Part shown: piece by piece, positions 23,572 through 32,286 of the stretch
Numbering within the stretch: the first letter of the stretch is position 1
Layout: every line of letters starts with the position of its first letter
Assembly (NCBI GenBank): GCA_964535305.1
Contig: CAZHTF010000023.1
Span: forward strand, 1-39,183
Reading direction: 5' to 3'
Origin: CAZHTF01 sp964535305
Lineage (GTDB): Bacteria > Planctomycetota > Phycisphaerae > UBA1845 > Fen-1342
Length of the DNA: 39,183 nucleotides
Program-made: the position numbers and the translations under genes
The notes under the pieces: generated by a model
Told to the model about the DNA's origin: nothing
Database searches by the model: none
The model's input: the letters and a program-made list of their open reading frames with translations, nothing else

Positions 23572-25008
23572 CTAGGGATCGCGGCGCTGACCCGTCGGCG
23601 GTCTCAGCAACGCCGGGTCAATCTCCACATCGCTCAGCGTCTTGAGAAACGCGACCAGCTCCGTGGCCTGTTCGGGGCTCAAATTGATCGGCTTGAGAAA
23701 CGGATCCTGCTGATGATGGCCAGCCGGCGCGGCCCCTTCAAACGTCGAGTAGTGCGCCACCACGCGCTCCAGCGTCGCAAACTGGCCTTGATGCATGTAC
23801 GGCGGTGTGTGCGCGATGTTCCGCAATGTCGGCGTCTTGAACAACCCCGCGTCCGCCGGCTTGCGCGCCAGAAACCTCAAGCGCGACGCCTGCGGACCGT
23901 CACGATCGTCGCTGTAAGCGCCAGCGGCATTGAACGGATCGGCCAGCAGCCGCTCGATGCCGACAAAGCGGCCCGCGTCGGTCGGCAGCTCGCCATCCAG
24001 CGCCGGGGCGCGCACGTTGTGAAACTCACCGTCAGAGAAGTGCGGCCCGACGTGACACAGCCGGCAGTTGCCCACGCCAACAAAAATCTTCAGCCCGCGC
24101 TGCGCCTCCGGCGAGATCGCCGTCAGCTTGGACGCGTCACCCTCGCGCAGCCCCTCCACGAAGACGTCGAACGGCGCACGCCGCGACAGCAGCAGCCGCT
24201 GATACGCCGCCAGCGCCTTGCACACCTGCGCCACGAGGCGGTTGACCAGTTCGCGATCGACTGGCGACATGCGCGCCCAGGCCAGCCCGTGCGGATGCTG
24301 CGGGTCGTCGGGCGTCGGACGCGCCGCGGCGGGGAAGCGCTCCAGATCGCTCAGGTCCGGCAGCGGCCCGAACAGCTCCTCAAACGCGCTGCGTAGCGCC
24401 GCGTCCGCCTGAATCAGGCGAACGGTCTGCAGCCGGCTGCCGCCCATCTCGAGCGGATTCTCGATCGGCTGCAACGCCTGTGACCAGAGCGTATCCGCCC
24501 GGCCGTCCCAGAAAAACCAACGGTTGTAGGCCGCGTTCCAGAGGCTGGGCGTGTGCCGCGGCATCTGGCCCAAGCCCTGGGCCCGTTGCTTGCGGTCGGC
24601 CAGACCTTCACCGGGATTGTGGCAAGTCGAGCACGCGACGCTGCCGTCGCTCGACAGCCGCGTTTCGAAGAACAGCATCTGCCCCAGCCGCGCGGCACGC
24701 GGGTCGTCCGCGACGGCGTTGGTCGCGTCCGGCGGCGGCAGCGGCAACGGGGAATGCGAGAAGATGCGCGCGCGTTCCTGCGCCGTGAACTCGACCGGCG
24801 GCTCCGCGCCGGCGCGCGACCCGGTGCCGTCGCCTGACTGCGCCCCCGCAACCGGCGTGACGCTCACGCTAGCCAGGATCAGCAACAGCGCAGCAGGCGC
24901 CGACCAGCGCGACGTCACGCCGAAAGACCCGGACAAGCGGAATCGCGCTTGTTTGTGCCACTCGGCCGGCGTCGCGCGTCCACGGTGTCGGGAAGTCATA
25001 CGAAACAT
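23572..25008 (-). CDS. Di-heme cytochrome c peroxidase / MauG family protein
   Basis: An exported di-heme enzyme of the bacterial cytochrome c peroxidase/MauG family. The 478-residue product has a hydrophobic export segment (about 37-56, A-P-A-A-L-L-L-I-L-A-S-V) after a basic N-terminus. The first heme site C-S-T-C-H is at about 126-130 and the second C-R-L-C-H at about 315-319. The usual H-T-P-S-L-W-N-A and F-K-T-P-T-L-R-N-I-A-H-T-P-P-Y-M-H elements flank them. It is longer than classical peroxidases (about 330), mainly between the hemes, as in planctomycete homologues. Start uncertain: ATG codons at 25008 and 24999 and an upstream codon at 25032 are all in frame, with no clear ribosome site. 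It lies on the same strand as the genes on both sides. H2O2 removal versus oxidation of a partner protein cannot be decided. Confidence 0.92.
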   Translation of the reverse strand: MFRMTSRHRGRATPAEWHKQARFRLSGSFGVTSRWSAPAALLLILASVSVTPVAGAQSGDGTGSRAGAEPPVEFTAQERARIFSHSPLPLPPPDATNAVADDPRAARLGQMLFFETRLSSDGSVACSTCHNPGEGLADRKQRAQGLGQMPRHTPSLWNAAYNRWFFWDGRADTLWSQALQPIENPLEMGGSRLQTVRLIQADAALRSAFEELFGPLPDLSDLERFPAAARPTPDDPQHPHGLAWARMSPVDRELVNRLVAQVCKALAAYQRLLLSRRAPFDVFVEGLREGDASKLTAISPEAQRGLKIFVGVGNCRLCHVGPHFSDGEFHNVRAPALDGELPTDAGRFVGIERLLADPFNAAGAYSDDRDGPQASRLRFLARKPADAGLFKTPTLRNIAHTPPYMHQGQFATLERVVAHYSTFEGAAPAGHHQQDPFLKPINLSPEQATELVAFLKTLSDVEIDPALLRPPTGQRRDP

Positions 25009-25058
25009 TTTTCGGTCTGCTTCACCGCACAAGCGTCTGAAGCCCCTGCAAATCCGCG

Positions 25059-27239
25059 CTAGTTCCCGCGGCGACTGCGCACGTCTTCGTCGCCACGCTG
25101 ATCCGGACCACGCGGACCCTGCTGCGCACGATACTCCGCCATTCCCGGTGGCTCAGGAAACGCTTTGCCCGCGTCGAATCCCCAGCCGTCCGCCTCGGAG
25201 GCGAGCGTGCCGGCGATGTCGTCATAGACGCGCTGCTGCAAGTAGACCGGCAGGTACTTCCAGAGCTGCGCTTTCATATAGGTCTGATCCGGGCTGAGCG
25301 CCGTGACGCGCAGAACCTCGCCCAGCGCGTCGGCCTGCATCTCGGAGAATGGCGGAAGCTGCTTGCTGATCGTGCGCTCCTTGAGCCGGTCGGCGTCGTT
25401 GTAGCGCGTGTGCACATCAAGAGCTTTGGTCATATACGCCAGGTACTGCGGACGGTTACCTTGCGAAAGCTGCTCGTAGGCCTGGCCCATCAGCGCGTTC
25501 ACCAGCGTCTGCGCTTCGCGCTGGTCCATCATGCCGCCCGTGATCTCGAAGAAGCTGTCCATCACGTAGTCGCGCAGCGGCTTGAGATAATTCGGGTCGG
25601 GCGTGCCGTCGGCGAGCGTCCCATACGTATCGCGCAGATACGCGTAATAGTGCCGCGCCTCGCTGAGCCGGTCGGAAAAGAATAGCAGGCGGATGGCCTC
25701 GGAGAGGAAATTGATGTGCCCGGTGCGGAAGATCTCGCCGGCGCCGCGCTGGTCGACCTCGGGGTTGGGGTTGATGTAGGGCGCGTAGCGCAGAAAGGCC
25801 TGGTGCATCGACTCGATGAAATCCAGGTCGGGCCGCGGGTTCAGGTACGAGAGGTTGATGTTAGGGAAATAGGGCTCGAAGACCAGTCGGTTCCGCAAGT
25901 ACAGATTCCGCAGGCTGAAGAAGATCAGACGCGCGGTGTTGGTCTTGTCGTTGCGGAAGGTGTGCAGTGTCTCTTTGCCCTCGATAATCGCGCGCGTGAC
26001 CCAATAGAGGCTGTGGGCATCGACCACGCGCCAATCCACCGGGCCAAACTGCTCCACGATATAGATCAGGTGCAGCGGATCGAGCGCGTAGACCTGCTGC
26101 AGCACCTTGCGCTGCAGGTAGCGGAACAGCGCCCGCCCGGCCGGGTTAGCGGCCCGCACGCCGACGATCTGGTCGAAGCGCTCGCGCGCGGCCCGGTCCG
26201 GGTCGGGCTCGTCCACCTTGGCGATCCGAGAAAGCAGCGCCGGCGTGTCCGTCAGCCGCCGATAGCGCACAAAGAACTTGTACGCCAGCCCTTCTTCGCG
26301 AAAGTAGTCGTCCTCGTTCAGCTCGTCGTCATTGATAAACGCGCCGATCTCGCGCAGCGCCGCGACCATCTCGCGCGTCTGCGGCTCCCGCTCAAACAGA
26401 TCGTCCAGCCGCCGCGGCGCGTCGGCGATTTCGCGCAGCTCCATCAGCACCGCCGCTCGGCGAATGTCCACCGCCCGCAGCTCCTCAGGCTTGGACTGGA
26501 TCTCCGGCACGTTCAGCGGCGGCAACGGGGCCCCGCCGCGCTCCAGCCGGGCCAGTTCGCGGCGTTCGCGCTCGACGCGTGCGGCTTCCAGCAGCGGATC
26601 CTCGCGCTTGAGCCGCGCGTCGAGCGTCTCGAGGGTTTCATCCGCGAGCGCGGCCCCGATCGGGTCGGGCGGCGGGCCGAGCACCAGATGCATGCGCCAG
26701 GCCCAGTTGCGCTTGTAGGCCTGGTGGTGCTCATCGGTATTCTCGCTCATCTTGTTGACGAAGATCCAGGCAAGCTGCTTGTAGATGTTGATCGCGCGCG
26801 GGTTGTAGCGCAGCCCCTCGTCGCGCAGTAGCTTCACGCCGTTGTAAACCCAGTTCCAGCGCTCCTCGGGCGTGTAGGTCGTGACCGAAATGTTCCAGGC
26901 CATGTTCCAGGAGTGAAACTCCCACACCGCCGGGAAGCGCGGCTGCAGCGTGCAGATCCAACTGGCGAGCTGCATCGCGTCGTAGTAGCGACCCTGCTGC
27001 TTGTATTCCTCGGCGCGAATGAACGCGATGTTGGTCAGCAGGCTGCGAAACGCGCCGAAGGCCTGAATGGCGAAGGCGTATTCCGGCGGGGTGTTCGCCT
27101 GCGGCGTGTCGGCCGCAATCATGTTCAGCGTGCGGCGACTCTGGTTGATATGCGGTGAGAGCTGCGCGGCTGCCAGGATCAGCAGCGCCGCGCCCGCGAC
27201 CGCCAGCCACTGCACAATTCGAGATCGGTTCACAAGCAC
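25059..27239 (-). CDS. Membrane-anchored helical-repeat protein of the SPFH/ABC locus, unknown function
   Basis: Not a family I can name. The 726-residue protein has one N-terminal TM (about 9-27, V-Q-W-L-A-V-A-G-A-A-L-L-I-L-A-A-A-Q-L). The remainder is soluble and helix-rich, rich in Tyr, Trp and Arg, with TPR-like pairs (E-E-Y-K-Q-Q-G-R-Y-Y-D-A-M-Q-L-A, and later A-R-H-Y-Y-A-Y-L-R-D-T-Y). The C-terminal 30 residues are Gly/Arg/Asp-rich. GTG at 27239 is taken, and another GTG at 27233 is possible. It begins about 46 bp after the ABC-2 permease gene. With a single anchor and a large domain, it may be the extracytoplasmic or cytoplasmic partner of that permease, which is inference from operon position. 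A general TPR scaffold is the alternative. Confidence 0.8.
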   Translation of the reverse strand: MLVNRSRIVQWLAVAGAALLILAAAQLSPHINQSRRTLNMIAADTPQANTPPEYAFAIQAFGAFRSLLTNIAFIRAEEYKQQGRYYDAMQLASWICTLQPRFPAVWEFHSWNMAWNISVTTYTPEERWNWVYNGVKLLRDEGLRYNPRAINIYKQLAWIFVNKMSENTDEHHQAYKRNWAWRMHLVLGPPPDPIGAALADETLETLDARLKREDPLLEAARVERERRELARLERGGAPLPPLNVPEIQSKPEELRAVDIRRAAVLMELREIADAPRRLDDLFEREPQTREMVAALREIGAFINDDELNEDDYFREEGLAYKFFVRYRRLTDTPALLSRIAKVDEPDPDRAARERFDQIVGVRAANPAGRALFRYLQRKVLQQVYALDPLHLIYIVEQFGPVDWRVVDAHSLYWVTRAIIEGKETLHTFRNDKTNTARLIFFSLRNLYLRNRLVFEPYFPNINLSYLNPRPDLDFIESMHQAFLRYAPYINPNPEVDQRGAGEIFRTGHINFLSEAIRLLFFSDRLSEARHYYAYLRDTYGTLADGTPDPNYLKPLRDYVMDSFFEITGGMMDQREAQTLVNALMGQAYEQLSQGNRPQYLAYMTKALDVHTRYNDADRLKERTISKQLPPFSEMQADALGEVLRVTALSPDQTYMKAQLWKYLPVYLQQRVYDDIAGTLASEADGWGFDAGKAFPEPPGMAEYRAQQGPRGPDQRGDEDVRSRRGN

Positions 27240-27285
27240 CTGTGGCGGCGGACCGCCGTCGAGGCTGCCGAGCGTCGCGGCGTGC

Positions 27286-28671
27286 TTAGCTGGAGACGCC
27301 GGCGACCTCGCGTTGCCAGAAAACGTACCAGCCCAGAGTGATGACGATCAGCAGCCGGATGCCGACCGAGGTCAGCGCTTCGAGCACCAGGCCGCTGCGG
27401 ATCACGACGCCGTCGACCAGGTCGCTGACGCCGTTATAGCGGGCCAGGTCGGGGAATGCCGTCTGCATGATGCCCATCAGCACCGGCCGCACGACCGGGC
27501 CAAGCGCACCATACGGATCGATCTTGTCGGTGCGCACCTGCATGTTCGCACCAATGGCCTCTTTCCAGACCGGCGTCGATGCGCCCACCAGAAAGACGGT
27601 GAATGTGCACAGGCACGCGATCGGGAACGACACAAACGTGCTGAAAAACACGCCCACCCCGCTGAGGAACGCCAGCGTCAGCGCCGTCAGGCCCAGCACC
27701 TTCAGCAGGTTCGATTCAAAGTTGCCCACTTTGTAAAATAGCTTCAGTGCATGCTCGCCCTCGAACTGGATCGTGCTGGCGTCGGGCCCGATGGTCGGGT
27801 TGATCACCATCAGCGCCGCCTTGCCATTCCGCACGATCGGCCGCGCGTACACCAGAAACTGATGCACATCCGATACACGCTCACGCGTGAACTTCGGCTC
27901 GGGCATCAGCGGCGCGCCTGTCTCCGGATCCACGAAAAGCCAGCCGATCGGCAACAGCTCCTCCGGAGGAATCGGCGAGCCGCGGGCCTCGTACCGAATC
28001 TGGTACACCGTATCCTCGCGCTCCGGCTCGGGCAGATTCTCAAATTCGTACACGCGGTACTGACCCGGCGCCACCATCCGCCAGCGGTCCTGCAACTCGC
28101 GGGCGCGCTCCTCCGCCGCAAATGTCGGCCCGCGCGAAAGCGCCACGCCCTGCTGCTCCATCTCAGCCACCTGCGCCGCGGCCTCGGCCGAGAAATCCGG
28201 GATCTTGGGCTCGGCGGCTAGCCGCGCGGTCCAGACCACGTCGCGCACCTGGAGCCGATCGCGGGCGAATTGCTCGGGCCGGCCGGCGATAAACGTGCCA
28301 AAGCCGTAGATCGTCAGCCCGCAGACCGCGAGCAGAAGCAGCGCAAGAGCGTTTATGCCCAGCCATTTACCCAGCACGATCTGAAAGCGCGAGACTGGCT
28401 TAGTGACCACCAGGTGCAGCGTCCGCGTGCGCAGCTCGTTGCTCAGCGTCGCGCAGCTCAGGAATACAACAGCCACGCCCAGCAGCACGCCGGTCGCGGT
28501 CAGTGAATACGCGAGAAAGGTCTGCAACCGGCCGGAAAGCGTCTCGTCGCCGCGCAGCGCGAACGGCAAGCGCAGCACAATCAACACCAGCACGACGACG
28601 AAAATCAGGACGACGCGCATCCGCACGCCTTCCCAAAACGTCAGCCGTGCGATCGCCCAGGCGGCCCGCAT
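27286..28671 (-). CDS. ABC-2 type permease with large internal soluble domain
   Basis: A 461-residue inner-membrane permease. TM1 lies at about 18-37 (V-V-L-I-F-V-V-V-L-V-L-I-V-L). Two TMs then flank the conserved loop N-E-L-R-T-R-T-L-H-L-V-V-T-K-P-V-S-R-F-Q-I-V-L-G-K. A soluble insert of about 200 residues (about 140-340) contains the E-Y-R/Y-E-F-E-N-L-P segments, and a C-terminal block has about four TMs. The K-P-V-S-R...G-K-x-L-G motif recurs in the divergent permease at 34821-35798, so the two are related. Start ATG (28671) overlaps the ATPase stop as TGATG, a strong sign of coupled translation and of a complex. The open frame extends 48 codons upstream, but only inside the ATPase gene. 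Cargo unknown. Confidence 0.9.
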   Translation of the reverse strand: MRAAWAIARLTFWEGVRMRVVLIFVVVLVLIVLRLPFALRGDETLSGRLQTFLAYSLTATGVLLGVAVVFLSCATLSNELRTRTLHLVVTKPVSRFQIVLGKWLGINALALLLLAVCGLTIYGFGTFIAGRPEQFARDRLQVRDVVWTARLAAEPKIPDFSAEAAAQVAEMEQQGVALSRGPTFAAEERARELQDRWRMVAPGQYRVYEFENLPEPEREDTVYQIRYEARGSPIPPEELLPIGWLFVDPETGAPLMPEPKFTRERVSDVHQFLVYARPIVRNGKAALMVINPTIGPDASTIQFEGEHALKLFYKVGNFESNLLKVLGLTALTLAFLSGVGVFFSTFVSFPIACLCTFTVFLVGASTPVWKEAIGANMQVRTDKIDPYGALGPVVRPVLMGIMQTAFPDLARYNGVSDLVDGVVIRSGLVLEALTSVGIRLLIVITLGWYVFWQREVAGVSS

Positions 28672-29870
28672 CAGCGTTTTTCCTCGTTCGGGCCGCTGAG
28701 CTCCGAAAGCAGATCGCGATCGACGTTTGGCTCCGCGCCGGTCGCGCGCGGTGCGGGCGCCTCCCCAGTTTTCGACGCAGGCGCCTTGTCGCGCGCGGCG
28801 TGAGCGCTTGACCAATCCGCCGCGACCACCGGCCCGGCCGAAATCAAATCCTGCAAGACATCCTGGCGCGGCGGCGCGGCCGGCTCGGGCACGGGGGGCC
28901 GCGACGTCGGCTCGACTTTCAGCAGCGATTCGAGCACTTCGCGACCCGCCGCGGAGCCGCCCAGGAAGCCGGCGATCTGGCCGGGTGAGGCGCTGCCAGC
29001 GGTCTCGACCCGGTCGACGTGCGCCTGCTGCACAATCCGCAGGAACAGCGATTCCAACCGATCGCGCGGCACGCCCACCTCGATCGACTTGCCTTCGCGG
29101 CGCTCGATCAGCGCTTCAATTTCGCGCAGCGTTTCGCTCCCCAGCCGTTCGCAGGTGATCTGCATCATGTCGCGGCGCGAGAGCACTTCGTCCATCGTGC
29201 CGCAGACCTGCACCTTGCCGCCAAAGAGAATCGTGACGCGCTGGCAGACCTCTTCGACGTCCGCCAGCAGGTGGCTGCTGAGCAGGATCGTCTTACGATA
29301 GACCTGGCCGATGCGGACGATGATCTCCTTGACCAGCTTGGAGCCGACCGGATCCAGGCCGCTGGTCGGCTCGTCCAGAATCAGCAGGTCCGGATCGTTG
29401 ATCAGCGCCTGCGCCAGGCCGATTCGCCGCGCCATGCCCTTTGAGTACTCGCCAACCGGCCGGCGGGCCGCGGATTTCAGCCCGACCATCTCGAGCAGCT
29501 CTTCGGTGCGACGGTTGCGCTCGCGGCGCGGCAATTGAAACAGCGTGCCGTAGTAACCCAGCGTCTCGCGCGCGTTCAGAAAGCGATAAAGATACGACTC
29601 TTCCGGCAGGTAGCCGATGCGCGTCTTGTTGCGGACATCATCGGCCGATTTTCCAAACACGGTGATCCGGCCGCGCGTCGGATAGAGCAGGCCCAGGATC
29701 ATTTTGATGGTCGTGCTCTTGCCCGAGCCGTTCGGCCCGAGCAGTCCGTAGATCTCGCCGGGTTCGATGCTCAGGTCCAGATCGCTGACGGCTCGCACGC
29801 GGGCCCGTTGCCAGAAATCGCGAAAGACCTTGGTCAGGCCGATCACCGAGATAACGCTCTGCGTGCTCAC
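28671..29870 (-). CDS. ABC transporter ATP-binding protein with extended C-terminal region
   Basis: ATPase of 399 residues. It has Walker A G-P-N-G-S-G-K-S-T, signature loop Y-S-K-G-M-A-R-R-I (replacing L-S-G-G-Q), Walker B L-L-I-L-D-E-P-T-S-G-L-D and switch His S-S-H-L-L. After the nucleotide-binding domain (about 1-235), about 160 residues follow: a regulatory-like segment, then a Pro/Ala-rich tail. GTG at 29870 (MSTQSVISVIGLTKVF) with GAGGG upstream is chosen. The open frame begins earlier, but that part is antisense-like text inside the SPFH gene. It sits 37 bp after the HflK-like gene and overlaps the permease start by one base. It is the only ATPase available to both nearby ABC-2 permeases. 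Confidence 0.93.
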   Translation of the reverse strand: MSTQSVISVIGLTKVFRDFWQRARVRAVSDLDLSIEPGEIYGLLGPNGSGKSTTIKMILGLLYPTRGRITVFGKSADDVRNKTRIGYLPEESYLYRFLNARETLGYYGTLFQLPRRERNRRTEELLEMVGLKSAARRPVGEYSKGMARRIGLAQALINDPDLLILDEPTSGLDPVGSKLVKEIIVRIGQVYRKTILLSSHLLADVEEVCQRVTILFGGKVQVCGTMDEVLSRRDMMQITCERLGSETLREIEALIERREGKSIEVGVPRDRLESLFLRIVQQAHVDRVETAGSASPGQIAGFLGGSAAGREVLESLLKVEPTSRPPVPEPAAPPRQDVLQDLISAGPVVAADWSSAHAARDKAPASKTGEAPAPRATGAEPNVDRDLLSELSGPNEEKR

Positions 29871-29907
29871 TGGCTTGCCCTCTGGCGCGTGCGCTGCTCG
29901 CGCCGCG

Positions 29908-31260
29908 CTAGCGACCCTTTCCGACCGGCTGCCCCGGCGGCGCTGCGACGCCGCGGGCGCGGTACTTCTCCACCTCTTCACGCAGGGCCCGCTCCGGATC
30001 GCGATTGACGATGATCTCGATCTCGCCAACTTCGGGCACCAGGAAAATCTCGTTCTTGGGGCCTCTGAGCACGATATCGCGCATCTCGAGCCAGATCCGC
30101 GCCAGCGTGGCCGCTGGCTGTTTGCGATGCAGCGCGGCGATGTAGCCGAATTGCTCGACCTCGCGCTGCAGCGTGTCGCGCGCGCCGGTCGCGGCGGTAT
30201 TCGCGGCACTGAGCATCGCGGAGACCTCGCCGCCAGCGCTGGCCAGCGTCTCTTCGATCTGTTGGCGCAGCTCGCTCAGCTCAGCCGGGTCGCGTTCGGC
30301 GACCTGGGCCGCCCCGTAGGCGTCGATCTTTTCGCGCAGCGCGCGGTGCGCCGGACCGGCGGCGCGATTGAGCGTCTCGGTCGCGCTCTGCTCGGCCTCG
30401 GAAAGCATGCGGGCCATGTCGTTCTCGGCGGCGCTGACTTCCAGGAACGCCTGCCGAACGGCGCCAGGCTCGACGGTGTCGGCTGAGACGCGATCCACAC
30501 GCACGCCGGTCTGCAGCCGGTCGAGCTCGGCATTCAGCCGCGCCTGCACTTCCAGCGCGACTTCGCCGATCGCCTCGCGCGTCACCTGCTCGATCCGCCG
30601 ACCCGCGACGGTGCGCACGATCGCATTCTCGGCCAGCCGCCGCAGCAGCGGCTGCAGTCCGTCGGCGGTTTCGGCGACATTCATGACGAAGCGGTCGCCG
30701 GCTTCGATGCGGTATTCGACGGTCCACAATCCGTGAGAGAGGTTGCGATCGCCAGTGATCATCGCGCCGTCCACGCCGGGCGTCAGCCGGTCCTTGAGCG
30801 GGACGATCTCGGCCAGCGAGCGCGGCGCGCTTTTGGCGTCTTCGCGGAAGAAGACGAACGTATCGATCTGCATTCGCAGCACTTCGCCGGTCAGGCGGAT
30901 CTTCTGGTCAAACGGCTCGGGCAGCGAGAAGTGCGCCCCGGGTCCAAAGATGTGCGTGCCGAAGAGCGGGCTGCCGCGATTCTCATTCTGCAGCAGCCGG
31001 CCGAAACGCGCGATCAGCCCCTGCTGGCCGGCGTCCACCTGAAACCAGCCGGACATGAAATACGCCGCTAGCAGCACCAGCATAAGGATCCGCAGCACGT
31101 TGAAGCCGCTGCGCAGCGCGGCGTTCAGCGATTGCGTCGCCGGGTCGCTGAATTCCGGTACGCCCGCCGGGTCGTGCGCGTCATGGTGATGGTCGTGATC
31201 ATGGCCGTGTCCGTGCGGGTCCGCATGCGAATGCCCTTGATGTGAATGATCCAGCGCCAT
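29908..31260 (-). CDS. HflK-like SPFH/band-7 protein with His-rich N-terminus
   Basis: A 450-residue SPFH protein. Residues 1-30 contain 12 histidines in H-x-H and H-D-H patterns, an evident metal-binding arm on the cytoplasmic side if topology follows HflK. One TM follows (about 50-72, L-R-I-L-M-L-V-L-L-A-A-Y-F). The SPFH domain begins V-D-A-G-Q-Q-G-L-I-A-R-F-G (the HflK form is V-x-P-G-E-R-G-V-V-x-R-F-G), and coiled coil runs from about 270-370. ATG at 31260 is spaced nine bases from AGGAG. A TTG at 31266 would be too close. It starts 12 bp after the HflC-like gene, the usual K/C pairing but in reversed order. HflKC is known to restrain FtsH. No ftsH is here, and the ABC genes follow immediately. 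Confidence 0.9.
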   Translation of the reverse strand: MALDHSHQGHSHADPHGHGHDHDHHHDAHDPAGVPEFSDPATQSLNAALRSGFNVLRILMLVLLAAYFMSGWFQVDAGQQGLIARFGRLLQNENRGSPLFGTHIFGPGAHFSLPEPFDQKIRLTGEVLRMQIDTFVFFREDAKSAPRSLAEIVPLKDRLTPGVDGAMITGDRNLSHGLWTVEYRIEAGDRFVMNVAETADGLQPLLRRLAENAIVRTVAGRRIEQVTREAIGEVALEVQARLNAELDRLQTGVRVDRVSADTVEPGAVRQAFLEVSAAENDMARMLSEAEQSATETLNRAAGPAHRALREKIDAYGAAQVAERDPAELSELRQQIEETLASAGGEVSAMLSAANTAATGARDTLQREVEQFGYIAALHRKQPAATLARIWLEMRDIVLRGPKNEIFLVPEVGEIEIIVNRDPERALREEVEKYRARGVAAPPGQPVGKGR

Positions 31261-31272
31261 CGCCAAGCTCTC

Positions 31273-32232
31273 CTACTCTGAACCGGCGGGTTGACGCGCG
31301 GTCTCCGCGGCGGGCGCCGCCAGCGGCGCGGCCGGGCTCAACCCCGGCGGCGGCCCGAAGAAGCGATACAGCGGCGAATCCGAATCGATGAAGATCGTCG
31401 CATTCTCGCGCATCGAGTTGGTCAGCGCCTCCACCCCGCGCAGAAAGATGAACAGCTCCTGATCCTGCTCCCGGATCTGCTCGAGGTAACGCTTGCTGGC
31501 CTCGACGCCCTGCGACTCGATCGCCGCCGCACGCCGCTTGGCGAACGACAGAATCTGATTCTTGACCGATTCGGCCCGCGCCCGAATCGCCTCGGCCCGC
31601 GCAGCGCCCTCCTGTCGGAAGCCGGCAGCCTTGTTGTTCCGCTCCGAAATCATGCTCTGGATCACGGTCCGCGTGACATCCTCAGGCAGCGAAACGCGGC
31701 GGATGCCCACGTGCATCAGCTCCACGCCGAAATCACTCAGCACGCCCGGGGCCGCCTCGGCCAGCATCTCGTTCTGCATGCCGTCGAAGCCGCGCTCGAG
31801 CTCCTGCACGTCGAGATTGACGAAATCCGACATGCGCCGCTGCCCGATCACCACCGCGCGGGCCGCGTTGATCCGCTCGCGGATCTTGGCCTGCGACTCG
31901 GGGATCGATTTGGCCCGTACGTAGAACTGCAGCGGGTCCTTGATGCGCCAGATCGCAAAGCAGCCGACCACCAGGTTCGTGCCTTCGCGCGTCTTGACCT
32001 CGCTCTCCAGCGTGTCGAGCACCTGGTAGCGCGTGTCGAACGGGACCGTGAATTCAATCGGCGGCGGGAGCTTCCAGTGGAAGCCCTGAGCGCTGACCAC
32101 CTCGGTCGCCTGCCCCAGGCGAATCTTGATCGCCACTTCATTGAAGCGAACCTGGAACGAGATCCCGTAAATCAGCAGCCCGCCAACGACGATGGCCGCA
32201 ACGATCAGCGTCGCGATTGGAATCTTGCGCAT
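31273..32232 (-). CDS. HflC-like SPFH/band-7 protein
   Basis: A 319-residue protein. It has an N-terminal TM (about 5-25, I-A-T-L-I-V-A-A-I-V-V-G-G-L-L) and an SPFH domain (about 26-230) with the HflC-type text Q-V-R-F-N-E-V-A-I-K-I-R-L-G, F-D-T-R-Y-Q-V-L-D and V-K-T-R-E-G-T-N-L-V-V. A coiled-coil stretch (R-N-N-K-A-A-G-F-R-Q-E-G-A-A-R-A-E-A-I-R-A) leads to a Pro/Ala-rich tail. Length matches HflC (about 330). ATG at 32232 has AGGAAAGG upstream. A TTG at 32241 is in frame but badly spaced. It lies second in the SPFH trio, 54 bp after the first. It probably assembles with the next protein into a ring-shaped membrane scaffold, from known HflKC structure. Confidence 0.92.
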   Translation of the reverse strand: MRKIPIATLIVAAIVVGGLLIYGISFQVRFNEVAIKIRLGQATEVVSAQGFHWKLPPPIEFTVPFDTRYQVLDTLESEVKTREGTNLVVGCFAIWRIKDPLQFYVRAKSIPESQAKIRERINAARAVVIGQRRMSDFVNLDVQELERGFDGMQNEMLAEAAPGVLSDFGVELMHVGIRRVSLPEDVTRTVIQSMISERNNKAAGFRQEGAARAEAIRARAESVKNQILSFAKRRAAAIESQGVEASKRYLEQIREQDQELFIFLRGVEALTNSMRENATIFIDSDSPLYRFFGPPPGLSPAAPLAAPAAETARQPAGSE

Positions 32233-32286
32233 CTCAAGCAACCTTTCCTGCCCGCGCGCGGGGACCGCGCCACGGGCGAATCAGCC

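Noticed and set aside
29908..32232. A classical HflKC-FtsH regulatory locus
   Set aside because: The order is HflC then HflK, a third large SPFH gene precedes them, and there is no ftsH or hflX. ABC genes follow in tight linkage instead.
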